From the NCBI GenBank assembly GCA_023249395.1, contig JAHFCS010000066.1:1-8682 (forward strand): 8,682 nt of DNA, written 5' to 3'. The stretch is from Gemmatimonadota bacterium. GTDB taxonomy: Bacteria > Gemmatimonadota > Gemmatimonadetes > Gemmatimonadales > Gemmatimonadaceae. The notes beneath the pieces are model-generated. The model searched no databases. It saw nothing but the letters and a program-made list of their open reading frames with translations, and had not been told where the DNA came from. Of this stretch, positions 1 to 6,123 are shown one piece after another. Both the position numbers and the translations under genes were made by a program. Numbering within the stretch: position 1 is the first letter of the stretch; each line of letters opens with the position of its first letter.

Positions 1-234
1 GCCGGCGGCGTCATGCTCTCCGTCGATCATCGATCCGAGAATGATCTGGGCGAGATCGTGGCCACGGGCTGAGAACTGGTAGACGACCTTCTTCTCTGGT
101 ATGAGGCGATTCTCTTCCGTGTCGTCGAGTCCGCGCTACGCGAGAAGGAGATAGGCGATGCGCTTCCAGTCGAGGCGCGGGTTGACCGCGCTCGCGACGG
201 TAGTGCCTGACTGAGGAGTGAGGGTGCCGGTCAT
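1..234 (-). CDS. 2-oxo acid dehydrogenase E1 (ThDP-dependent), N-terminal part, interrupted by an in-frame TAG
   Basis: Read from the ATG at 232-234 leftwards, the frame gives a short leader, then LDWKRIAYLLLA, a TAG stop at 136-138 (codon 33), and then RGLDDTEENRLIPEKK and YQFSARGHDLAQIILGS up to the window edge. The part after the stop matches the start of E1 alpha or alpha/beta-fusion subunits of branched-chain/pyruvate-type 2-oxo acid dehydrogenases (known pattern: SRxLDDxEExRLxPEKKxxYQFSARGHDLAQ). These decarboxylate 2-oxo acids with thiamine diphosphate and pass the acyl group to lipoyl-E2. The stop sits where homologues usually have Ser or Thr; TCG to TAG is one base change. AAGGA directly abuts the ATG, so the Shine-Dalgarno spacing is poor. 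The gene lies downstream of paaG-paaH on the same strand. It may be a pseudogene, hold a base-call error, or be read through. The family call is firm; the exact substrate is unknown. Confidence 0.72.
136..138 (-). other. In-frame TAG codon 33 of the E1 gene
   Basis: The plus strand reads cta at 136-138, in frame with the ATG at 232-234 and with the conserved E1 sequence on both sides. There is no frameshift, only this one stop codon. The residue expected from the family is a small hydroxyl residue before R-G-L-D-D. Confidence 0.8.
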
Positions 235-353
235 TCCTTGGGTCGCCGTTCGATGGAGCCGCGGAACCACGACCGGGAAAGTTACACGTTACGACGTGGG
301 GAAGAAGGCTGCTCCATCGGCGTCAGGCGCCAGTGTCACTGACAGTCAGACTC
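235..353 (-). promoter_or_regulatory. paaH-E1 intergenic region with small dyads
   Basis: These 119 bases separate the paaH stop from the E1 start. An inverted repeat CACGT-TACG-ACGTG occupies 285-298, about 50 bases upstream of the E1 start. Next to it, minus-strand TAACTT (279-284) is a weak -10 candidate with no good -35. Close to the paaH stop are overlapping short palindromes, TGTCA-C-TGACA (334-344) and CTGAC-A-GTCAG (339-349). They have no T-run, so they are a poor terminator. A separate E1 promoter or operator is possible but unproven. Confidence 0.25.
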
Positions 354-1556
354 TCACCCACCGTAGAAGGTCTTTCCATGCGCTGCCATGCGGCGGAGAA
401 GCGCGCTGGGACGATACCGATCCTCGCCGTATTCCTTCTGGAGCTCCTCGAGCCGCGAGAGAACGGTGGCGACGCCGAGCGCATCGGCCCATTGAAGGAG
501 TCCCCTGGGATAGTTGACGCCTTCAACCATTGCCAGGTCTACGTCCTCGACCGACGCAATGTTGAAGAGCACCGCGTCGGCGGCCTCGTTGATCAGCATT
601 GCCAGAATGCGATCCAGTATCCGGCGACCGAGTGCATCATCGCGCTTCGGCTCGGGAGCTACTGCTCCAGAAGAGTAGTCGTAGTACCCGCGGCCGCTCT
701 TTCTCCCGAGAAATCCCGCTTCGAACAGCCGCTGCTGCGTGAGGAACGGCTTGTACCGCGGATCGAAGTAGGTGCCTTCGAAGACGGCGCGCGTTGCAGC
801 GAAGTTGATGTCGATGCCGATGAAATCCATGAGCTCGAACGGACCCATCCTGAATCCGCCAAGCTCGCGCATCGCCCAGTCGATCGTTGCGAAATCGGCG
901 ATTCCTTCCTCGTAGATGCGAAGCGCCTCGCCGTAGAACGGCCGCGCGACGCGGTTGACGATGAAGCCGGGCGTATCTGACGCGACGACGGTCGTCTTAC
1001 CCCAGCTCCGAATCAGGCTGGACACCGCCTGAGTAACCCCGTCGGTAGTGACGAGGCCCGGCACGATCTCTACGAGCGGCAGAATCGTCGGCGGGTTGAA
1101 GAAGTGGACGCCGATCACTCGCTCCGGATGCTTGCAGCTGCGGGCAATCGCGGTGACCGAGAGCGATGAAGTGTTGGTTCCGAGGACGGCATCGTCACCG
1201 AGCGCCTTCTCGAGCCGGGAGAAGATGTCGCGCTTTACATCGAGCTCCTCGACCGCGGCCTCGAGCACCAGCGTGCAGCCACGAAACTCGTCGAGCCTCG
1301 TGACGTCGGCCGTGTCCGCACCTGCGCGAGTGATTCGATCCTGAATATCGGTTGCCTGGCCTGCCGTTAGGCGACCCTTCTCTACCGAGCGCGCCAGGTT
1401 CTTCTCGATGCTCGTGATTGCCCAATCGATCGCTGACGGACTCGTGTCGTACAGCAGCACACGATGGCCCGCAGCGGCGGCGACCTATGCGATGCCCGTG
1501 CCCATCGCGCCGGCGCCGACAACGCCAACCTTTGAATCGCGGCCGAGCAACGTCAC
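354..1556 (-). CDS. paaH: 3-hydroxyacyl-CoA dehydrogenase (PaaH/HADH type), interrupted by an in-frame TAG at codon 24
   Basis: Starting at the GTG (1554-1556) immediately after the paaG stop, the frame gives 400 codons with one TAG at 1485-1487. The enzyme oxidises (S)-3-hydroxyacyl-CoA to 3-oxoacyl-CoA with NAD, in phenylacetate degradation or beta-oxidation. Visible signs are the Rossmann loop GVVGAGAMGTGIA (11-23), NTSSLS (128-133), HFFNPP with the catalytic His151, its partner Glu163 in VEIVPG, and GFIVNR with Asn201. The N-terminal domain covers about residues 9-190, the first C-terminal domain about 192-290, and a second C-terminal-like repeat about 305-395. At 400 residues it lies between the short HADH (about 280) and E. 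coli PaaH (475). Homologues read GIAQVAAAxGH where this gene has GIA-stop-VAAAAGH, so CAG became TAG. A restart at GTG 1458-1460 would lose the glycine loop and should be inactive. The family is certain; whether a full product is made is not. Confidence 0.85.
1485..1487 (-). other. In-frame TAG codon 24 of paaH, replacing a conserved Gln
   Basis: The plus strand reads cta at 1485-1487. The flanking codons translate to MGTGIA and VAAAAGHRV without any frame change, and the 3-hydroxyacyl-CoA dehydrogenase family has Gln at this position, directly after the NAD-binding glycine loop. A single C-to-T change on the coding strand explains it. Confidence 0.85.
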
Positions 1557-2348
1557 CTACTCGCCGGTGAAGTTGGGCTTTCGCTTCTCGAGGAAAGCGT
1601 TGACGCCCTCGACGAAATCGTGCGTCCGTCCCGCTTCTCGCTGAAGGTTGGCCTCGAGGTCGAGCTGGGCGTCGAGATCGTTGCTGAGCGAGGCGTTCAG
1701 TCCGCGCTTGGTGAGACCGAGCCCGCGAGTCGGCATCGCCGCGAGCTCCGTCGCGAGAGTCATCGCTTCCTGCTGGAGCGTGTCGGCCGGGCAAACGCGG
1801 TAGACCATTCCGATCTCCCAGGCACGCTGCGCGGTGATCTTTTCTCCGGTCATCATCGCCGCCGTCGCGCGCGCCATGCCGATGAGGCGCGGAAGGAAGA
1901 AAGTGCCGCCGCTGTCGGGCACGAGTCCGACCTTCGCGAATGACTGAATGAAGGACGCGTTCTCCGAGGCGAGGACGATGTCGCATGCGATCGCGAGGTT
2001 GGCACCGGCACCGGCGGCGACGCCGTTGACGGCGCAGACGACAGGCAGCTCGAGCTTGCGAATCGTGCGGATCAGCGGGTTGTAGGTTCCGCGAACCGTG
2101 GCACCGATGTCGAATGCTTCACGTGCAGTGGATGCCGGCACTTCGGAGAGATCCTGCCCGGCGCAGAATGCGCGCCCCGCGCCCGTCAGGAGAACAGCGT
2201 GGACGGATTTGCCGGCGCGGGCGCTGTCGAGAGCCGTCCGGAGCTCGTGAGCCATCGCGGCATTGAAGCTGTTGAGGACGTCGGGACGGTTGAGCGTGAT
2301 TTTCATCACGCCGGACTCGATGTCCACCAGAATGAAGTTGTACGCCAA
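1557..2348 (-). CDS. paaG: Enoyl-CoA hydratase/isomerase, PaaG type
   Basis: This 263-residue crotonase-fold protein closely follows the PaaG pattern. PaaG isomerises 1,2-epoxyphenylacetyl-CoA to the oxepin and shifts double bonds in later steps. Key segments are LNRPDVLNSFN (19-29), GRAFCAGQDL (58-67), ELPVVCAVNGVAAGAGANLA (100-119) forming the oxyanion hole, GLVPDSGGT (141-149), PTRGLGLTKR, QLDLEANLQREAGRTHDF and the end AFLEKRKPNF. At the two crotonase glutamate positions it has Asn117 and a non-acidic residue, while Asp145 in LVPD is the isomerase-type acid, which favours PaaG over a plain hydratase. The start is TTG (2346-2348); GGGGAA lies 8 bases upstream, and the N-terminus MAYNFILV matches the family length. 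The TAG stop is followed at once by the paaH GTG. A generic enoyl-CoA hydratase role cannot be excluded. Confidence 0.92.
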   Translation of the reverse strand: MAYNFILVDIESGVMKITLNRPDVLNSFNAAMAHELRTALDSARAGKSVHAVLLTGAGRAFCAGQDLSEVPASTAREAFDIGATVRGTYNPLIRTIRKLELPVVCAVNGVAAGAGANLAIACDIVLASENASFIQSFAKVGLVPDSGGTFFLPRLIGMARATAAMMTGEKITAQRAWEIGMVYRVCPADTLQQEAMTLATELAAMPTRGLGLTKRGLNASLSNDLDAQLDLEANLQREAGRTHDFVEGVNAFLEKRKPNFTGE

Positions 2349-2480
2349 GACCGTTATTCCCCAGTGACGGATGTTTGACGAGGAATATACGCTACGAGTC
2401 GGATCGTTCTATCGCACCTGGACCGGATTTGACCATAATACAGCTCGCCTGTCCGGTTCTGATCGTGAAACCGTCGATGA
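2349..2480. promoter_or_regulatory. Divergent promoter region between paaG and the Gfo/Idh/MocA gene
   Basis: This region separates two divergently transcribed genes, so it must hold both promoters. On the minus strand TATATT (2384-2389) is a -10 candidate 35 bases before the paaG TTG, with GGGGAA as ribosome binding site (2357-2362). On the plus strand CATAAT (2434-2439) is a -10 candidate about 50 bases before the oxidoreductase start. TTGACC (2429-2434) overlaps it and cannot serve as its -35. No convincing -35 was found on either strand. Confidence 0.4.
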
Positions 2481-3845
2481 ATGGGAGACGCCGTGAAGAA
2501 GAGAAACCTTTCGCGCCGTGACTTTGTCGGTCTAAGCGCCGCTGCAGCCGGTGTATCGCTGGCAGGAAACCCGGTTTTCCCGGGTGTTGCATCAAAGGTG
2601 ATGTCTCCAAGAGTCACGCCACCGAGTGACCGCCTGCGCTTCGGCATGATCGGCGTTGGCATGCAGGGCAGCGGCTTGCTGGCGACATCCATTCAGCTCC
2701 CTGACGTCGAATGCGCCGCCGCCTGCGACCTCTACGACGGACGACACACCCTGGCGAGGGAGATCGTGAGACCGGACCTGCCGGTCACTCGACGCTACAA
2801 GGAACTTCTCGACGATAAGAGCATCGACTGCATCGTCGCGGCGGTTCCCGATCACTGGCACAAGCAGATCGTGGTCGATGCGGTGAGCGCGGGGAAAGAC
2901 ATCTATTGCGAGAAGCCGATGTCGCATAGCGCCGCCGACGGCGTAGCAATGGTGGATGCGGCGAAGAGGACCGGCCGCATCGTACAGATTGGATCGCAGC
3001 GCGTCAGCTCCCAGATCTGCGCAAAGGCAAAGCAGATGATTTCGCATGGAGTGCTTGGTGAGCTGATGCTCGTGGAAGGCTGGTTCGGGCGAAACGATCC
3101 CACCGGCGCGTGGCAGTATCCGCCGCCATTCGATCTTTCTCCCCGGAACCTGGACTGGGACACCTGGCTGGGAACAGCTCCCAAACGACCATTCGACCCC
3201 AACGTTTTTGCACGCTGGCGTTGCTGGAAGGAATACGGCACCGGCGTGGCGGGTGACCTGCTCGTGCACCTGATCAGCGGCATGATGTTCATGCTGGGAA
3301 TCAACGAGCCACCCAGACAGGCTGCGGCCGTCGGGGGAATCCGCCTCTGGAAGGACGGCCGCAACATGCCCGATGTCCACGCGGTCGTCTACTACTACGG
3401 CGACCTCCCCGCCTACATGCGCCTGAACCTCGGCACAGAAATGCCCGAGACGTACAGGTTCCAGGGATCGAAGGGAATTCTGGAGGTCACCGAATTCGGG
3501 ATGACCTTCACGCCTCAAAATGGAATGGAAACTTCGCCGAGCTACTATACCGGCAGCTTTCCGGGAGCGATGCGCCAGGAATACGTCAGGCGCTGGCATG
3601 AGGAAAACGATCGCAAGCTGAGCGAGCTGCCGATGGCGGAAACTATTTCATTCCGCGGAAATGACTACGACGATGTCAGGCCACATCTCAAGACTTTCTT
3701 CGATGCCGTGCGCACCAGGACACCTGTGGTTGAGGACGCGGTCTTCGGGCACAATGCCGCGCTCGCATGCCACATGGCGAACGAGTCTTATTTCCGCAGG
3801 GGAACGGTGACCTGGGACGAGGCGTCGAAAACAATCAGGAGCTGA
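2481..3845 (+). CDS. Gfo/Idh/MocA-family oxidoreductase with Tat signal
   Basis: An NAD(P)-dependent sugar- or cyclitol-type dehydrogenase, probably exported folded by the Tat system. From the ATG at 2481 it has 454 residues: a twin-arginine signal SRRDFVGLSAAAAGVSLAG (11-29), a Rossmann loop RFGMIGVGMQGSG (53-65), the family segment PDHWHKQIVVDAVSAGKD (123-140), and CEKPM with the probable catalytic Lys145. Then follows the C-terminal beta-sheet domain, including GDLLVHLISG and the acidic NDYDDVRPHLKTFFDAVRT near the end. The better start may be GTG at 2493, because GGGAG sits 5 bases before it and nothing similar precedes the ATG; the protein would then begin VKKRNLSRRDF. Many soil and aquatic bacteria carry large paralogous sets of such exported oxidoreductases. 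The substrate cannot be told from sequence, and the neighbours do not help. Confidence 0.9.
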   Translation: MGDAVKKRNLSRRDFVGLSAAAAGVSLAGNPVFPGVASKVMSPRVTPPSDRLRFGMIGVGMQGSGLLATSIQLPDVECAAACDLYDGRHTLAREIVRPDLPVTRRYKELLDDKSIDCIVAAVPDHWHKQIVVDAVSAGKDIYCEKPMSHSAADGVAMVDAAKRTGRIVQIGSQRVSSQICAKAKQMISHGVLGELMLVEGWFGRNDPTGAWQYPPPFDLSPRNLDWDTWLGTAPKRPFDPNVFARWRCWKEYGTGVAGDLLVHLISGMMFMLGINEPPRQAAAVGGIRLWKDGRNMPDVHAVVYYYGDLPAYMRLNLGTEMPETYRFQGSKGILEVTEFGMTFTPQNGMETSPSYYTGSFPGAMRQEYVRRWHEENDRKLSELPMAETISFRGNDYDDVRPHLKTFFDAVRTRTPVVEDAVFGHNAALACHMANESYFRRGTVTWDEASKTIRS

Positions 3846-3872
3846 CGTCGACAATGCGCTCCGGGCGGTTAC

Positions 3873-3885
3873 GGCTATATTAGCC
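3873..3885 (+). promoter_or_regulatory. Candidate -10 inside a perfect dyad, GGCTA-TAT-TAGCC
   Basis: TATATT (3876-3881) is a reasonable -10 for the lipoprotein gene and is embedded in a perfect 5-bp inverted repeat with a 3-base centre. A TCGACA (3848-3853) resembles a -35 but the spacing of 22 is too long. Transcription from here would start near 3888 and run through the terminator hairpin before reaching the gene. The dyad could be an operator or chance. Confidence 0.35.
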
Positions 3886-3907
3886 TCTCTCGTTCCCTGG
3901 TGCATTT

Positions 3908-3948
3908 GTCGGCCGAAAAGCTGAATCATCGGCTGACCCTTTTTTTTT
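3908..3948 (+). terminator. Rho-independent terminator abutting the next gene's ribosome binding site (possible attenuator)
   Basis: GTCGGCCGA (3908-3916) pairs with TCGGCTGAC (3929-3937) over 9 bp with one G-U pair. The loop is 12 bases, and CC plus nine T (3940-3948) follow. It lies 62 bases after the oxidoreductase stop, so it can end that transcript. The lipoprotein Shine-Dalgarno GGAGG begins at 3950, leaving no space for a promoter between T-run and gene. Any transcript of the lipoprotein gene must therefore begin upstream of or within the hairpin and pass it. Confidence 0.75.
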
Positions 3949-3962
3949 CGGAGGTGGGTAGC

Positions 3963-4487
3963 ATGATTCGATTCAAGAAGGCATCGATCGTGGCGCTGGG
4001 TATTGTAGCGCTGGTTGGCTGCACCAAGAGCGCGCCACCCGTATCTGATACCGCGTCTGTAGCGGCGACCGGACCGGCACCGGATGCCACGGCCGATGAG
4101 CAGGCAATTCGCGCCATCAATCCCGTCTGGTTCAAAGCCTACAACGCGCATGACGTTGACGGTGTCGTAGCGCTCTACGCGGACGATGCGGTACTCAACA
4201 TGCCGGGGATACCTGCGGTACGCGGTCCGGCCGCTATTCGCGCCGCGTACCAGAAGGATATACAGGGTGCAGCCGCGGCTGGGTATACAGACACCCAGGG
4301 CACCAATGGCGAGTTCGGCGTTTCAGGTGATCTCGGCTGGGAATGGAACACGTTCACGGTGACGGACAAGTCAGGAAAGAACGTGGACGCCGGCAAGTAT
4401 GTCACGGTGTATGCGCGAAGAAACGGGAAGTGGCAAATCATCCGCGACATCTGGAACTCTGATTTGCCATCGGTCCCGGCAAAGTAG
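3963..4487 (+). CDS. NTF2-like (DUF4440/SnoaL-type) lipoprotein
   Basis: A 174-residue protein. The start is ATG 3963, with GGAGG (3950-3954) at good spacing; a longer reading from GTG 3900 would run through the terminator and bury the signal peptide. Residues 1-20 form a lipoprotein signal: positive MIRFKK, hydrophobic ASIVALGIVA, lipobox LVGC with Cys20. A Pro/Ala/Thr-rich linker (21-45) leads to a single cone-shaped NTF2-like domain (about 45-168), with the characteristic NPVWFKAYNAHDVDGVVALYADDAVL and MPGIPAVRGPAAIRAAY and the closing strands YVTVYARRNGKWQIIRDIWNSD. Such domains bind small molecules or act as enzymes; no catalytic set is recognisable here, so function is unknown. It would be tethered to a membrane on the outer side of the cytoplasmic membrane. 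Confidence 0.9.
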   Translation: MIRFKKASIVALGIVALVGCTKSAPPVSDTASVAATGPAPDATADEQAIRAINPVWFKAYNAHDVDGVVALYADDAVLNMPGIPAVRGPAAIRAAYQKDIQGAAAAGYTDTQGTNGEFGVSGDLGWEWNTFTVTDKSGKNVDAGKYVTVYARRNGKWQIIRDIWNSDLPSVPAK

Positions 4488-4576
4488 AGCAACGCCGGGA
4501 ACACGCCGGGGAGACGAAGGCCGAAGCTGACGCACAGCTGGCACCACCTCGCCTGCATCCGCGCGGCCTTGGGCCG
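4474..4576 (+). terminator. Weak GC hairpins downstream of the lipoprotein gene
   Basis: TCCCGGC (4474-4480) can pair with GCCGGGA (4494-4500) across the stop codon, and CGGCC-TTG-GGCCG (4564-4576) forms a second small stem. Neither is followed by a T-run. They may slow or end transcription but are not convincing on their own. Confidence 0.25.
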
Positions 4577-4590
4577 GTGACTTCCAGGTT

Positions 4591-4620
4591 GGATGTGCGC
4601 CAGCGGGCCGGCGCACATCC
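4591..4620. terminator. Perfect 11-bp-stem hairpin between convergent genes
   Basis: GGATGTGCGCC (4591-4601) and GGCGCACATCC (4610-4620) are exact reverse complements around the 8-base loop AGCGGGCC. It lies 20 bases beyond the cysteine synthase stop and about 100 bases beyond the lipoprotein stop, where a shared bidirectional terminator is expected. There is no T-run on either side, so it could act with Rho, block antisense read-through, or protect 3' ends. Confidence 0.6.
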
Positions 4621-4640
4621 CTCTCAGCTCCGCCTAGTGA

Positions 4641-5711
4641 TCAGCGCGGCGGACTCACTCCGGCAACCGCAGAATCCGCGAACGTCGGTGTCGATTGCGC
4701 AATGGCACGCTCCTCGTCGTTCATGTCCGGCAGAATGTCGCCGAACAGAGGTGTACTGAGATACCTCTCGCCGGTATCGGGCAGCATGCAGAGAATCGCC
4801 GACCCCTTGGGCGCATCCTTGCACACCTCGAGCGCCGCCGCGAACGACGCCCCCGCCGATGTACCGACGAAGATTCCCTCGCGTTGCGCGAGCTCGCGGC
4901 TCGACCGCATGGCGTCGGCGCCGGAGACGGTAATCACGCGGTGGACGAAGCCCGCGGCGACCGCGTCACCCGTGAGCTTGGGAATGAAGTCCGGGCTCCA
5001 GCCCTGAATGGGATGCGGCTTCCACGCAGGATGCCTCGACGCCGGCGTGCCATCTGAATTCCGCTCCTGCGTGGTGCCGCTCGTGACCATCGCCGCGTCG
5101 GCCGGCTCAGCGAGCACGATTTTCGTTTCCGGCCGCTCTTTCTCGAGCACGCGCCCTACGCCTTTGAGCGTTCCGCCCGTTCCGAAACCCGTGACCCAGT
5201 AATCAAGCCGCTGTCCCGCAAAATCGGCGAGAATCTCCTGCGCAGTCGTGCGCGAGTGCATATCGGCGTTCGCCTCATTCTCGAACTGGCGCGTGAGGAA
5301 CCACCCATGCTGCTCCGCGAGCTCGATCGCTTTCTGTACCATGCCGGTGCCGCCGGCCGACGCCGGCGTGAGGATTACCTTCGCGCCGAGGAAGCGCATC
5401 AAGCGCCGTCGCTCGACGCTGAAGGACTCGGCCATCGTCACCACGAGCGGGTATCCGTTCGCAGCGCAGACCATCGCGAGCCCAATGCCCGTGTTGCCGC
5501 TCGTCGCCTCGATCACCGTCTGACCGGGTTTGAGTGCGCCGGAACGCTCTGCGTCCTCGATGACGCCGAGCGCGAGCCGGTCCTTCACGGAGCCGAGAGG
5601 GTTGAAGGCTTCGATCTTTACGAACAGGTCGAAGCCAGCGGGAGCGAGTTTGTTGATCCTGACGACCGGGGTGTTGCCGACCGTCTCGAGGATGTTGGAG
5701 AATCGAGTCAT
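4641..5711 (-). CDS. cysK: Cysteine synthase family protein (O-acetylserine sulfhydrylase-like, PLP)
   Basis: A 356-residue fold-type II PLP enzyme. The family makes L-cysteine from O-acetylserine and sulfide in the cytoplasm. Visible are GNTPVVR (12-18), the PLP lysine Lys43 in GSVKDR, the substrate loop TSGNTG (70-75), the phosphate-binding GTGGT (177-181), GTSAGAS (283-289) and PDTGERYLSTPLF (311-323). Compared with E. coli CysK it has an insertion at about 211-235 (SGTTQERNSDGTPASRHPAW) before IQGWSPDFIP, plus a C-terminal tail after residue 325. That architecture is familiar in a subgroup of cysteine synthase-like proteins, so a related activity (CysM or cystathionine beta-synthase-like) remains possible. 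The ATG lacks a clear Shine-Dalgarno. It follows the membrane protein gene on the same strand with a 118-base gap; there is no sulfur gene nearby. Confidence 0.9.
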   Translation of the reverse strand: MTRFSNILETVGNTPVVRINKLAPAGFDLFVKIEAFNPLGSVKDRLALGVIEDAERSGALKPGQTVIEATSGNTGIGLAMVCAANGYPLVVTMAESFSVERRRLMRFLGAKVILTPASAGGTGMVQKAIELAEQHGWFLTRQFENEANADMHSRTTAQEILADFAGQRLDYWVTGFGTGGTLKGVGRVLEKERPETKIVLAEPADAAMVTSGTTQERNSDGTPASRHPAWKPHPIQGWSPDFIPKLTGDAVAAGFVHRVITVSGADAMRSSRELAQREGIFVGTSAGASFAAALEVCKDAPKGSAILCMLPDTGERYLSTPLFGDILPDMNDEERAIAQSTPTFADSAVAGVSPPR

Positions 5712-5829
5712 CGGTTATCGCTCGGGATGGGGTATGCGCGAAATCTACCTTTGGTACCAGCCGGGTAAGGGTCGGACTCGAGAGAGCCCAGGCTACACGG
5801 AGTGCAATAGCACCGGATGCGGCGTTCGC
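5712..5829 (-). promoter_or_regulatory. Gap upstream of the cysteine synthase gene
   Basis: This 118-base spacer contains no open frame of note. TAGATT on the minus strand (5743-5748) is a possible weak -10 for the cysteine synthase gene, with no good -35. I see no T-box, S-box or CysB-like structure. An 8-base palindrome TGGTACCA (5754-5761) is the only dyad of note. Confidence 0.2.
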
Positions 5830-6123
5830 CTAAAGGTGGAGAAAGAAAACCGGTGCAAGTGCTGCGAGCCCGGCGCCGCCTTGCAGCGCAAGGATGGGCA
5901 GCGCCTGCCTTGGAGCCTGCGGCAGCCACTTGATCGCAAAGAATGCCACGATCGGGAGCTGTCCACCCATGAGCAGCTGCCAGATATGGGCGGCGGTCCC
6001 CTCATCAGCCTCACGGGCAGCGCCAAACAAAGCAACGTGAATGATCACCGTGGCGAGGGCGACGAATGACATCGCCACCGGAAGAAAGGCGCTCGGCTGC
6101 TTCATCAGTGTCGACCAATTCAT
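5830..6123 (-). CDS. Small three-helix membrane protein, function unknown
   Basis: A 97-residue protein with three hydrophobic segments at about 12-35, 47-66 and 74-95. Helices 1 and 2 are separated by a charged loop (AREADEGTAAH) and helices 2 and 3 by KWLPQAPRQALP, which is typical of a short integral membrane protein. GGAGG five bases before the ATG (6121-6123) gives strong support for the start and for the gene being real; an internal Met at residue 7 is the alternative. It is the first gene on the minus strand here, followed after 118 bases by the cysteine synthase gene. The KWLPxAPRQALPxLALQ and LAALAPVFFL features look like a conserved hypothetical family, but I cannot name one. No catalytic or binding motif is visible. 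Confidence 0.75.
   Translation of the reverse strand: MNWSTLMKQPSAFLPVAMSFVALATVIIHVALFGAAREADEGTAAHIWQLLMGGQLPIVAFFAIKWLPQAPRQALPILALQGGAGLAALAPVFFLHL

Noticed and set aside
333..980. Plus-strand open frame of 215 codons
   Set aside because: It lies antisense to paaH, which shows clear family motifs. The composition (Arg/Glu/Val-rich, no domain) is that of a GC-rich shadow frame.
1195..1986. Minus-strand frame of 263 codons across the paaG-paaH boundary
   Set aside because: It is very rich in Arg and His and overlaps two real genes in another frame of the same strand; no domain is visible.
2592..3599. Minus-strand frame of 335 codons
   Set aside because: Antisense shadow of the Gfo/Idh/MocA oxidoreductase, whose motifs are unmistakable on the plus strand.
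5748..5825. tRNA-like look of the spacer upstream of the cysteine synthase gene (CTCGAGTCC and a terminal CCA-like end)
   Set aside because: The arms do not fold into a cloverleaf and the distance between the T-loop-like part and the CCA-like end is wrong.
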